DNA from: Seminavis robusta
Taxonomy: Eukaryota; Bacillariophyta; Bacillariophyceae; Naviculales; Naviculaceae
DNA length: 27,677 nt
Direction: 5' to 3'
Assembly: GCA_903772945.1 (NCBI GenBank)
Contig: CAICTM010001523.1
Coordinates: forward strand, 1-27,677
Below are positions 1-10,513 of this stretch, piece by piece. Made by a program: the position numbers and the translations under genes. The notes below the pieces were generated by a model, which was given only the letters and a program-made list of their open reading frames with translations, did no database searches and was not told the origin of the DNA. How positions within the stretch are numbered: position 1 is the stretch's first letter; every line of letters begins with the position of its first letter.

Positions 1-58
1 CCATAGGCAGTATAGGAATTGGCACCATAGTGGTCCGACTGGACAAAGCAAACAAGCT

Positions 59-1507
59 TCAACATGGGGAATTCCACCGCAAGGGTTTGTGCCATGACAT
101 GGTACTTAGAATCCTCCACCTCCGGACATGTATCGTCAACAATGCAATAGTGGTGAAGGTTCCACCGAGCTTGGATAAACGAATCGTAGAACAAAGCTTC
201 TCCTCCGGCCCTTGTATGGTTGGACATGCAAAAGGCCCTGGATATCCGGCCAGCAGCAGAGAGTGTGTCCGTGAACTTCTCCATCTCCCCTTCGATTTCT
301 TTTTGGCCAACCACTTGGCGGTTTCCTCGCTTGTTTTCGAATAGCCTGACAAGCATCAAACTCGTCAACCACTACCTTGTCCTTGTAGCGTTCCTTTGAC
401 CGGTGGCATGTCGAAAAAGCCAACTGAATCTCATGCATGGCACAGTAGGCATTTCTCCACTCAGGTTGCGGCCCACCAAATAGCGCCGTGTTGGTAGTGT
501 CATTCATGGCCTTGTAGATCATTCGGTCCTCAATACCAAAAGCTTTGAGAATATCCATGATCTGATTCGTGGTGCTCTCCCTTCTTGTCTTTAATTCCGC
601 CACTGCAACGGGAATTTTAGATAGACACCCCTTTTGGGGTTGTAAAAGAAGATCGTCACTCCAATTATTCCTTCTTGTTAGAGTCCCAAACGTCATGAGC
701 AGACAGTAAGGAAAGACTTATGACAACAAAGGTTTTCATATAGTACTGGTCCGTCTCTCCTAGATGCATTCCAACCGCAGCCATGAAAGTTTGGTAATCT
801 TTGGCTCTGTAGTTTGTATGTGCCATGCGTCCCATCAAGGCATTGTTGGGACATTTCAGAAGAGCCGGTCCATTCTGCATGGCATAGATCATCATGTCTC
901 TGAATTCAGGACATGCTTTGTGGTCCGTCAAAACACGAAGAGGAATGTTGTTGTTTGTAGAATACCGATGCTGTTTTTTTGAAATATTGCAAGAGCTGGC
1001 TTTTTCCAGCCTCTTTACTCATTTCATGAACCATAGACCTTGGCTCGGAAAGGTTACTATGACTGATTGTGCTGAATGTTGTTGCGGTACTTCCTGGGGA
1101 ACAGGAGGAGCTGCAATTGGACCTACAGCAACAGCCGCCACCGATCGATTGCAAATTGTCGTAACGGAATCACCTCTTTTCCTTTTGGATTGCTTGCCAC
1201 ATTGGTAAGTTTGTCCTCGAAGGTGTTTGCCAGGATTGCCAGTGCCATCAATCCACCTGATCCATTTCTTGTAGGTTGGCCGGATTAGACATTTGGAAAG
1301 TGACTTGCTGGTATCCTCGAGGAATGAACGACACGCCACATATTGCTTCCCCGAAAGAATTCCTTGATGAATCTTTTGGTAGGCCGAATCATCCAAAGGT
1401 TGGAGGTTTCCAATGTTCGGGTCGGGAATGTCGACACTGTAGTACATTCCCAAACGCCAGAACGGCCGGGTGGCTTCGATGAGCGTGGGAATACTCTTGG
1501 CTTGCAC
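59..1507 (-). pseudogene. decayed transposase-like gene, hAT-like
   Basis: Several minus-strand reading frames follow each other in an order that suggests one broken gene. The 5' part (1507-1019) contains a K-W-I-R-W-I-D-G segment followed by Tyr-Gln-Cys-Gly-Lys, loosely like a BED-type zinc finger of transposases. The next part (931-665) ends in LLSAHDVWDS, resembling the hAT 'tDxWTS' block, and runs out of frame near 665-690 into the next (696-136). That part carries the 'KAMNDTTNTALFGG' segment and CAMHEIQLA, which resemble the second catalytic Asp region and a following Cys-x-x-His. A further frame change near 300-350 leads to WLAKKKSKGRW. The two or more frame breaks and lack of a continuous frame argue for a dead element. 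The family assignment rests on short motifs read by eye. A multi-intron host gene of unknown family is the alternative. No terminal inverted repeats were identified. Confidence 0.4.
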
Positions 1508-1800
1508 GAGTTGCAGTCAAATAGTTCCCATTGCCGCGGCCATGTTTCATCGGCAGCTGCAGCTCTTCATCTCTCCTTCTTTCTCTTCGATATCACCTTT
1601 CTCTCTGTTCCGGTTCTTCCAATCCATCGCTCCATTGACAGCTTTCCTCAATCGCTCCTGTGACAAGATGTCATAATCCTCCACATCAGCCAGGTGACAA
1701 CAGAAGACAACAGAAAAAAGATGGCTAGCTAGAGTCAACAGGGCTTCAAAGCTTAATGAACAAGCTCAAGTGAGAAAATGGGAAATTTATGGGGCTGCGA
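1508..1800. other. spacer, no gene seen
   Basis: Short overlapping open frames on both strands have no recognisable motif, signal peptide or splice-supported continuation. Part of this may be the 5' flank of the decayed transposase-like gene. Confidence 0.4.
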
Positions 1801-1805
1801 GTTGG

Positions 1806-2050
1806 CGAAATACTCACTCAGGTACTCACAAAAAGTTACTCACCGAGTACTCACTGGTACTCACTTCGAAGTACTCACCGAAGTACTCACCGAAGGACAT
1901 CAAAAAGTACTCAGAATCCGGAGTCATGTGAGTACGGGTATTGAGTATTACTCACATTTTCGAGGGTCAAGTGAGTATGGGTATTGAGTATACTCAGTAC
2001 TCAATACCCGTACTCACATCGTGTACCCACAGCGTGTATTTCATGTGAGT
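1806..2050. repeat. TACTCAC word cluster with nested inverted repeat
   Basis: The heptamer TACTCAC occurs at least seven times between 1811 and 1895, and more copies follow in both orientations to about 2045. A 22-bp arm at 1926-1947 is the perfect reverse complement of 1998-2019. A second GTGAGTA-containing arm at 1971-1990 matches the same right arm with one mismatch, so two hairpins compete. The block lies about 300-540 bp upstream of the receptor cyclase start. It could be a cluster of regulatory sites for that gene or a remnant of a small mobile element; the sequence does not decide. Confidence 0.7.
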
Positions 2051-2344
2051 CCCACACCCTGATCAAAACAGCCAAATAATGCGGAGCTACTAGTACCTGG
2101 CAGCCGTATTATGAACTTGCAACTAGCTAGCTAGTTACTAGCTAGAGTACCGTAGTGCATGGTACATCTAGCTAGAGCTCATGTATGTAGTGTGATGAGC
2201 GCTTCCGAAGAAACAAAGGCACTCTCTCCATCAAGGAGCAAAAAGTTTCTTCCCTTCACTGCGCACTTGAACTGCAAAACTTATTACAATCAGGTACCAG
2301 AAATATTCTAGCTATTGATATAGTTCTAGTAGAGAGACTGCACC
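2051..2344 (+). promoter_or_regulatory. upstream region of the receptor cyclase, CTAGCTAG-rich
   Basis: This non-coding stretch has several CTAGCTAG words between about 2118 and 2175. It ends in the presumed 5' leader of the cyclase gene, whose ATG at 2345 is preceded by a CACC context. No clear TATA box was identified, so the transcription start is unknown. Confidence 0.35.
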
Positions 2345-5300
2345 ATGCCGGCCTATTCCCGCACCCCTACGATTTCCAAGGACGGCTTGTCGACGATTGT
2401 GGATGACGAACCAGAGGATGGGTTTGACGATGAGGGAAGTCTATCGTTGGGTTCCTTGGACGGTGTCGACCAGAGTCTGACGCAAAAGTCGTCGTCGCAA
2501 TCCGAAGAGTACCGTTTGAACCTAGCCCGTGACGAGACGAAGCAAGTCTTTCGCTTGCGCTTGCTGGTGTTTTTGGTCTTGGCGTTGGCCGCGACGACCG
2601 TGTGTGTGTTGGTGTACCTCGTGACGCTCCAATCGGAAGAAGAAGAGTATCAGAATCAGTTTGAAGGAGCCGCCGCCAAGTTGACAGACTCCTTTTTGGA
2701 TGTCGCCGGATCTCGACTGGGCGTCATGGCCAGCTTGGGGGTGTCTCTCACCACCAGCGTCAATGACAATGGTCAGCAAGAGTTCCCGTTCATCACCATG
2801 AGCAACTTTCAACAACGAGCACAACCCATTCGCAGTCAATCGGGCGCCGTCTACATGCACTTCAATCCATTCATCATGGAAGGACAGAGAGTCGCGTGGG
2901 AACAGTTCCTTGTCGGACCAGAAGGATCCAAGTGGTTGTAAGTGAATGGACAGAATCGAGTTGCGGGTTGCCTCGTTGCCTCGCAGCTCACATTGTGTCT
3001 TGTGTTCTCCTACACCACTCCTCTACCGTACCGGTATGCAGAGACGAAGGTTTGGCGTACCAGGATGAGATTGGCCTCTTTGCGTATGAGGAGGACCTTC
3101 ATGGCGGAGGAGACGTTTCCGATGATCCACATGCAGGACATGGATCCACCGGCCACGAGGGACAGCATGAAATGGACGGCACTTCCATGCATGCTGGCGG
3201 TGGTGGCGGTGGCGATGGAGAGCACAGTCATCATCAGCAGCACGCCGAAGAAATGGAAGACACTACTAGCGCGGCGACAACAGTTACTGAAGATAGCATG
3301 AATCACACGGGGGCTTCTTCTGGCCATGATCATCAGAACATGGACCAAACGGTTGCTCCAACCACACAACATCATCACAACGACGGCTCGGGTATGAGCA
3401 TGGCAACCGCCTCTCCACAAGATCATACTCACACGGAACACCACGACAACAACATGGTCAGCACAACTGCCCCAAGCCAGGAAGAAACCGAAGAAACCCA
3501 ACCGCAGCATTCCATGACGCAAGAACCGTCCTCCATGGGCCATCATGATCATGACATGCCGCCGTCAAGTGGCATGACGAGTAGTGGGCACGCAACAACA
3601 ACTGCGCCTTCTGCTATTGGCGATGGAATGCATGAAGATCACACGATGGTGATGACGCAAGAGCCAACCACGATGGATTACATGGCGACAATGAACAACG
3701 GAACAACCCATCATGCCATGGGAATGAATGCCACAATGAGTGGCTCCATGTCGTCGCCAACATCCTCCTCCATGAATTACCCTGACGAAGCCATGCAGCA
3801 CAACGGCACAACCCATCATGCTATGGCAATGAATGGAAACATGTCCTCGCCAACAACGTCCTCCATGAATCAGACAACCATGCAACACAATCATCGTTCA
3901 CTCGAAAGCATGGACGCTCATGCCGGGCACGACACCGAAGATCCCCACGCAGGCCATCAAACAAACGAACCCAATGCAGGGCAAGACAACGAAAATTCTC
4001 AGGCAGACTTGCACCACGACCACGACGTTTACCTGGCCTTGATCAGCGAGGAATCATGGTCCATCTGGTACCACAACGACAAAAAAGAACTCGTCTATGA
4101 TGAAGGTCCAGGTCGGTCCTTCTTTGCCCGCTTGCATCGTTGGCTCGTACTAGTCTAACAGCATACTGTCTTGTCGCTCACGTTCCCTTTCTGCGTTCGT
4201 TTCACCTTTTCTAGGTCCATACATGCCAACATACCTCTCGAGCCCCATCTTTTACAAGGGACACGAAACCAATGAAAACATCCTCCAATCATATGGTCCA
4301 ACTGGTAGCTACAAGGCATTCTCCACCGAGTCAGTTGTAATGAGTCAATTCCTCAACGCTCCCGCTGGAAACAAGTCCTCGGTGGACCCAAAAACTGCCT
4401 TGTACGCGAGACTCCTGAGTGCCAATAAGCAAGCAGTTGTTGCATACGAGGGAGACCCCTTTAGCCAAGTGTTCATCCCGGTCTTTGATTCTCTAGAGCA
4501 CAACAAGACAACTGTGGGCGTACTCGTCGCTTGGGTTCACTGGATGAGCTTTTGGTCCAATCTTCTACCATCCAGTTTGCAAAGTATCATCGTCGTTATG
4601 AGTGATTCTTGCCAGAATGAATACACCTACGCAATCACCGGGACCGAAGTTTCGCCACTGGGAGAAGGTGACTTGCACGACCCTCGCTTTGACGACATGA
4701 AGAGGTTTGCATCTTTCGAAGCCATCGACAGCATCCAGGATGGGACCAAGGACGGTCTTCCATTCAACAAGGATGAGTGCTCCATCAGCATTGAAGTGTA
4801 TCCATCACATGAGTTTTATGACACGTACAATACCAGTGCTCCTGTACTCTTCACTTGTTGCATTTTGGGTATCTTTTTATTTACTGCCATTATGTTTGTC
4901 CTCTATGATCGGCTTGTTGAGAGACGTCAGGAGATTGTCATGAGAAAAGCAACCCAAACAGACAAGATTGTCGCTTCGCTCTTCCCTGAGAATGTAAGGG
5001 ATAGGCTTCTCCAAGACACCAAAAGCGACGTGGGCAACCGCAGCTCGAGGTTTCTTGCTCCCAGCAAGCGCGTGAAGGGTTTCCTTTCTGGGTCCGAAGA
5101 TGACGAAATTGATGATTCTCCCATAGCTGATCTCTGTAAGTGCCTTGCGCTCCAGAAAATGCATGTTGTGGAAGGTGACATTCTGACCCCTGTCCTGTCA
5201 TCACGAGCAGTTCCATATTGCACAGTCCTGTTCGCCGATATTGCTGGCTTCACGGCTTGGAGTTCGACCCGTGATCCTTCGCAAGTGTTCATCTTGCTTC

Positions 5301-8300
5301 AGACTGGTAAGTTGGTGCCTCCGGGACAGTTAGATTTGCTGAGAAGCTAGAGTCAAAGCTGAGTATTCCGCTCCACTGTTTTATTAGTATATCAGGCATT
5401 CGATCGAGTGGCAAAGAGGAGAAAAGTCTTCAAGGTTGAAACAATCGGTAGGTTTGGCAGGCGGTAGGGGGGATGTTGGCTTCTAAAGGTGTTTTGAGAA
5501 TTTCTCACATTACAATCTTCTGGATTCTAGGTGATTGCTATGTAGGTACGTTTTGAATGGTGATAGAGGGGATGATGTCCAAAGGCTGACTTGAGAATCC
5601 TCACATGTCTTCTGCAGCCGTCACCGGCTTGCCTGAGCCCCAGACAAACCACGCAATCATCATGAGTCGGTAAGCTGATGTTTGGACACAGTACTTGCTT
5701 TTGGCTGCATGCATCCTCTCATCTGGTCCAACGTTGCAGTTTTGCTGCCGAGTGCAATATCAAGATGAGGGACTTGACTCATCGCCTTGAAAACACGTTG
5801 GGACCTGACACCGCGGAGGTATGGAATGGTATTGAGTTTCCTTTCGCTTTCCCTTTACTAGCGCTAACAGAAAGTTGCTTTGTTTCAACTACCGCAGTTG
5901 GCAATGCGGTTTGGAATGCATTCAGTAAGTGGCCTGTTTGCAGGAATCTTGTCCAGCAATCATAAATTGTACACGCTGACTTGTTGACACTTCTCCATCT
6001 GCACCAACCACAGGGGCCTGTGACAGCTGGAGTGCTGCGAGGTGATCGTGCTAGGTTCCAGGTGAGCACGGTACATGGGGCTCGTGTGTGGTCCATTCAA
6101 TGCTTCATTCAACCATCCTCATTCTCCTTCCTGTAACGCCCTCAGCTGTTTGGAGATACTGGTATGTTCTAAAGCGAGCGTGTTGATAGAAAACAAGAGT
6201 GAGCAAAGACTTGACCTCACACGTCAAATATTCATATTGGGTTTGTCTAGTCAATACTGCAGCTCGCATGGAGAGGTACGTTCCGCAATAGTGCTGCAGA
6301 AGTATGTCCCAGTCTTTGTGCTCACCTCCAATGCCACCGATGCCGCTGTACTCGTAGCACTGGAATCAAGGGGCGCATCCATTGTTCTAAGTCCACGCAT
6401 GATCTACTTGTGCAAGCTGGAAGAGAGGCCTGGGTTCGGCCCCGTTCCGATGTCGTGCAAGCCAAGGGTAAGTCGCCGCTACGTACGGTACAAGAAAGGT
6501 GAATGCGAGATGTCCTGCGGCCGAGATATGCTAATACGTAGCTCATACCATATTTTCACTCACTTTTTAAAGGGAAGGGAGTTATTACGACATTCTGGGT
6601 ACATGCACATGCGCAACAAGGCGGAGGTAGCAGCATTGGAGCGTCAAGCAGAAGTCTTACACTTAGCAAGTCATCTCATCATCAGCCTGCCTCAGGCTCA
6701 TTCAGCGTACACTCGAGCAGGACGCGTTCAGAGAAAAAGGACCGCCTAATAAATTGGATGGTGGAAGTCTTTCGCGAGCATATCAACAAGCTGCTTGCAA
6801 TGAGGGGAAGTAAGTCAAGCTCTCCCATCGAATATGTTCCAAGCGAGGGGAAGACCAGCTTGGACGAAGTGGCGGAGGTGATTTACTTGCCCCGTTTCAA
6901 CGATTACGCGTTCGATGCAAGCTTTCAGCAGTCTTCGCGAATAGACCAAAGGGCAGCTGAACAACTTCATCAATATGTTTCAACGATCGCCTCAAATTAT
7001 CATGACAATCCCTTCCACAATTTCGGTGAGAAGCAAGCTGCTAATTCCATCCGCATTCGTTGTTTGCCATTCCGTAGCATGCGCTTACACATTTGCGGTT
7101 GCATCCGGCCTTATTTTGATGCTGCAGAACATGCCTGTCGTAAGTTCAGTGCATGGAGGGGTCAGAACTGACATGACTTGGATGCCATGCTAACCGTTCG
7201 TTTGGTTGTTACCCAGACGTCACCATGGCCTGCAACAAGTTTTTGCAAAGAATCGTTCGGCCAGACATTGCTGTGAACGATGGACAAGGCACCGATATCG
7301 CCAACAAGCTCCACGAATACACACACGGAATAAATTCCGATCCCCTCGCTTTGTTGGCCATTTTGTTCAGTGCACTGATTCATGACGCGTGAGTTGAACA
7401 TTCAATGGCTTTTACTTGCTCTTTGTTCACGTTATAGCAACGTCTAACAAACAAGGTGCTTCATGTCGGATCAGGGATCATCAAGGAATTTCTAATCTAC
7501 AACTGGCAACGGAGAACCAAGCGCTCGCAGAGCGCTACCGCAACAAGAGCATCGCAGAACAGGTTTGTTGCAGCACTCTGCTACATCTGCTGCTTTCGCT
7601 TGATGCACAATTGACTCACTCTGAACGAAATTACGAATGCATGTGTGTCACCAATTCTCTCTCGAACTCTCTCTTGCACGCACTCTCCTACAAGAACTCT
7701 CTGGATCTTGCATGGGATCTCCTTATGCAAGATAGGTTCATTGACTTACGGAACACACTTTTTACAACAAAAGCTGAACTGAAGCGCTTTCGACAGGTAA
7801 ACCTGCTCACACAGAACTGTCCCTCTAGCTAGAAATGAAAAGGAAAATGCACCTCACCTGATCTCATCTACCTCCTATGACTTGCCCTTCATCCAGGTGC
7901 TAGTCAATGTTGTGCTTGCTACTGATATCTTCGACAAGGAACTCAATGGACTGCGAAAGGCACGTTGGGAGAAGGCATTCTCCAGTGATACAGTTTCAGA
8001 AGAAGAGAACAATAATCTCCGTGCAACAATTGTCATTGAGCACATCATCCAGGCCTCGGATGTGTCACACACAATGCAACATTGGCATGTCTATCGTAAG
8101 TGGAACAGACGCCTCTTTCAGGAGCTCTACAAGGCCTTCTGTGAGGGTCGCATGTCCAAGGATCCCAGTACTTTCTGGTACAATGGGGAGATTGGCTTCT
8201 TTGATAACTACGTGATCCCACTGGCAAAAAAGCTCAAGGATTGCCAAGTGTTTGGTGTGTCCAGTGATGAATGCCTCAACTATGCTCTCCAAAACAGAAA

Positions 8301-8670
8301 CGAGTGGGAAAATCGTGGCGAGCAAATCATGGAGGAAATGGTGTCAGAAATCAAGCAAGAAGTTGAGGCTTCACGTAACGACGCTCAGGCCAGCTTGAAC
8401 GGAGCTGTTCTGAAGCAAGAACAAACCGCTGCAAACGCACCTGTGAAGACCAAACAAACAGTAAGCAGCAAAACAGGCGTCTCTCCTGAAGGCCAGAGTC
8501 AGCAAAAACCGGGATCATTCCGACCCATGTCTGCAGCTCATCCTGCGCCTTCACTTGCTCCAACAAAGGTATCTCTTATTTCCCAAACTTCTGAAAGTGG
8601 TGCATGCACCCCTGGAGCTCTGCCTCCTCCTCCTTCCACATCTGTGACTCAGAATGCTATTGACTGCTAA
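2345..8670 (+). CDS. receptor-type class III nucleotide cyclase fused to 3',5'-cyclic nucleotide phosphodiesterase
   Basis: Exons by splice sites and frame: 2345-2937, 3042-4111, 4215-5306, 5388-5447, 5531-5545, 5618-5669, 5740-5818, 5898-5924, 6014-6061, 6146-6161, 6251-6275, 6358-6467, 6573-7025, 7128-7139, 7217-7388, 7475-7562, 7695-7796, 7897-8670. The sum is 4788 nt, giving 1595 residues plus stop. Order: cytosolic acidic N-terminus; TM1 ~71-95; extracellular sensor with a His/Met-rich insertion ~218-525; TM2 ~763-787; helix; cyclase; PDE; Ser/Thr/Pro/Gln tail. The cyclase has FADIAGFT with metal Asp895, VETIGD with Asp939, and transition-state Asn1019 and Arg1023. Glu935 is guanylate-type, but Gln1012 stands where Cys (guanylate) or Asp (adenylate) is usual, so the nucleotide is uncertain. 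The PDE has HNFEH (His1211, His1215), the class I signature HDADHQGISN (1273-1282) and a later Asp in ATDIFDKE. The protein should be a plasma-membrane receptor that both makes and hydrolyses cAMP or cGMP. Exon joins are inferred; several exons are only 12-27 nt. Confidence 0.88.
3102..4026 (+). other. coding segment for a His/Met-rich extracellular insertion
   Basis: This part of exon 2 encodes about 308 residues dominated by His, Met, Asp, Ser and Thr. Recurrent pieces include DPHAGH, HHDHDM, MHEDHTMVM and two copies of NGTTHHAM followed by Met-rich and SSPT/SSMN stretches. There is no predicted fold. His-x-x-Met, Met-x-x-Met and His-x-His spacing is typical of copper or silver ligands in extracellular tails of Ctr-type transporters and periplasmic metal chaperones. 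The insertion sits between conserved sensor segments (DEGLAYQ before, YHNDKKELVYDEGPGPY after), so it is a loop in the ectodomain. Metal binding is inferred from composition only. A low-complexity spacer without function is possible. Confidence 0.7.
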
Positions 8671-9172
8671 ATAGACTCCAGGTTCCGTACAAATCTACAC
8701 TGTAGCTGTACTAGTAGGGTATGGGATGAGGCGCCTTCAGCTTGATTGACTTCATTTCATTAGATGCGGATGTCTGCCAGTAAGACATGAGAAGAACATC
8801 TTTCTGCTGAAATGATTTGAAGAGCAGGGGCGGAAATCAGACAGAAGGAGAACTCTTACTGCAACCAAGTCAACTCCGTCAACTCCTGGCGCTGCGTTTT
8901 GCTAGCCAATGAAATCAATCGAAAAAGAAGGAAGAGGTCTTCCTTGAGATGTTGGAGGAGACGCATCCTCTTGTGCTGCTAGGCACTCCTTGTGGGATGG
9001 GTTAATTTCCCTTACTCCTTGTGGCACTCCTTGTGCATTAGTTGGCAATCCCATCAGACTTATTTTGCGACACCTTCCTGCACGGTATCATGTTGGATGC
9101 AGTTCCTAACTAGTTGCTGGATTGAGATCTACACCTCTGAATGTTGAAGTGGCTGATTGATTGGCTACTAAA
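8671..9172. other. convergent spacer with three ACTCCTTGTG copies
   Basis: This lies between the 3' end of the receptor cyclase (+) and the 3' end of the lactonase-like gene (-). It holds three copies of ACTCCTTGTG at 8985, 9014 and 9026. The right part (about 8930-9172) is the lactonase 3' flank and reappears, inverted and degraded, near 19.1-19.33 kb; that copy lacks the ACTCCTTGTG triplet. No gene was seen. Confidence 0.6.
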
Positions 9173-10513
9173 TTAGAATTTGACAGCAGCAAGGCCTACA
9201 GCAGCACCGCCAAGATCCGAGAAAGCGGGGATGGTGCCCTGTTCAACCTTGAGGGTGGGTTCTAGGCCTCCATACTCCCCTACCTTTTGCAATGAACCAT
9301 CTGCATCTTGAATCGCGTAAGCTCCGATTGTACCAGAGCCGGGGAAAAGCTGGTACAAAAAGTTTCCGGAAATCAGCATCTCCAAGGGGAAACTATCAGC
9401 TGCCTCGGAAACAGCGGCGGCCGACTCCAACAACGTCATGGAACCATCCGTACCATCAATACTGTAGCTGGTAATGCTGTCGCCAAAAAAATTAGCTCCA
9501 TAGGCATAGCGACTGTTGTACTGTACCATCCAGCAAATGGTTTCTTGAAAAGTTGGAACGCTTTGGGAGATCACTGTTAGCGTACCATCCGCGTTCACCT
9601 TGTAGGATGAGACGGCTTCATTGGGGGCAACAGACTCAGTCAGCAACAGGATGAGGTCATTCGTAGTCGGGAGTTTGGTTAGTGCAAAGCCGAAAGGGAC
9701 GCGGTTGGCAGTCTCTGTGACAACTGGAATAGATGATTCAGCAACTCCATCTCGATTCAGATTCCAAACCAAGACACGGCCGTTCCCCGTTGGAACGACC
9801 CCAGGTACAAGACCTTCAAAGCCATCCTTGATCGTCACCACCAGCTGCTTTCCGTCAGGTGTGAACTCTACTTGCGATGGCGATAGGTTCTGATCGGGAG
9901 GCACCTGTGAACCACCTGCATTAAGGCTACGAAAAGAATTAGGAATCTGTCGAAGATTTCCATCTGGCATTACTTCGAAGCCGACCACACTCCCATCAAA
10001 GGCAGCATTCATGACGTAAAGAACTTTGTTGTCATTGCGAATAGCAATGCTGGAAGGGAACTGACCTCCACTACCCACAACTGCAACAAATTCTAGCCCG
10101 TAATCGGCATTGACTCGGAAGGAGCTGACAGTATTGCTTTGAGCATTCACCGTAAACAGAAAGGTGTTGCTTGGTCCGGTATTCCGTGTGACCGCAATGA
10201 CATTCTGAGATGCCAAGGGATCCGCTTGATATAATTCACCAGGTCCTGAACCAAGCCCTCCTGTTGGTTTGCTGCCTTTGTATTCAAGGCTCCCATCAGT
10301 TTTGGTATAGAAAATGAGCAACTCGTTATTTGTGGCAGCATTACTCAATGTATAGAGTGCTCCAGTTGTCAACAACGAATCAAAAGTTTGGCCAAGCTCT
10401 TGAAGATCACGACCAAGGCTAAGATTTGCCTCTCCCATCTCAGCGCCGGCGGTGGAGGGGAGCATCGTACAGGCCAACGTTGTCAACACGAGTTTAATGG
10501 CTTTGGCAAACAT
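9173..10513 (-). CDS. secreted beta-propeller protein of the lactonase (cis,cis-muconate lactonizing-like) family
   Basis: This is a 446-residue uninterrupted frame. The chosen ATG at 10513 starts a signal peptide (MFAKAIKLVLTTLACTMLPS, then TAGAE). The upstream in-frame extension to 10606 has no ATG and is left out. The mature part has repeated blades of the type '..SSFRVNADYG..FVAVVGSGGQFPSSIAIRNDN..LYVMNAA..', then GSVVGFEVMPDGNL and ITSYSIDGTDGSM. This is the pattern of seven-bladed propellers in the 3-carboxymuconate/6-phosphogluconolactonase-like family. The enzyme activity of secreted eukaryotic members is mostly unproven, so a sugar- or signal-lactone hydrolase role is only a possibility. 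There are no introns, unlike several neighbours. A broken copy of its 3' end lies about 9.8 kb away in inverse orientation. Confidence 0.8.
   Translation of the reverse strand: MFAKAIKLVLTTLACTMLPSTAGAEMGEANLSLGRDLQELGQTFDSLLTTGALYTLSNAATNNELLIFYTKTDGSLEYKGSKPTGGLGSGPGELYQADPLASQNVIAVTRNTGPSNTFLFTVNAQSNTVSSFRVNADYGLEFVAVVGSGGQFPSSIAIRNDNKVLYVMNAAFDGSVVGFEVMPDGNLRQIPNSFRSLNAGGSQVPPDQNLSPSQVEFTPDGKQLVVTIKDGFEGLVPGVVPTGNGRVLVWNLNRDGVAESSIPVVTETANRVPFGFALTKLPTTNDLILLLTESVAPNEAVSSYKVNADGTLTVISQSVPTFQETICWMVQYNSRYAYGANFFGDSITSYSIDGTDGSMTLLESAAAVSEAADSFPLEMLISGNFLYQLFPGSGTIGAYAIQDADGSLQKVGEYGGLEPTLKVEQGTIPAFSDLGGAAVGLAAVKF

Noticed and set aside
1806..2045. CRISPR-like array
   Set aside because: The repeated word is only 7 bp, spacing is irregular, copies occur in both orientations and the genome is eukaryotic.
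3010..3552. Minus-strand open frame opposite the His/Met-rich loop
   Set aside because: It is rich in Met, His and Val only because it is antisense to CAT/ATG/GAC codons. The plus-strand frame joins conserved receptor segments by splice sites.
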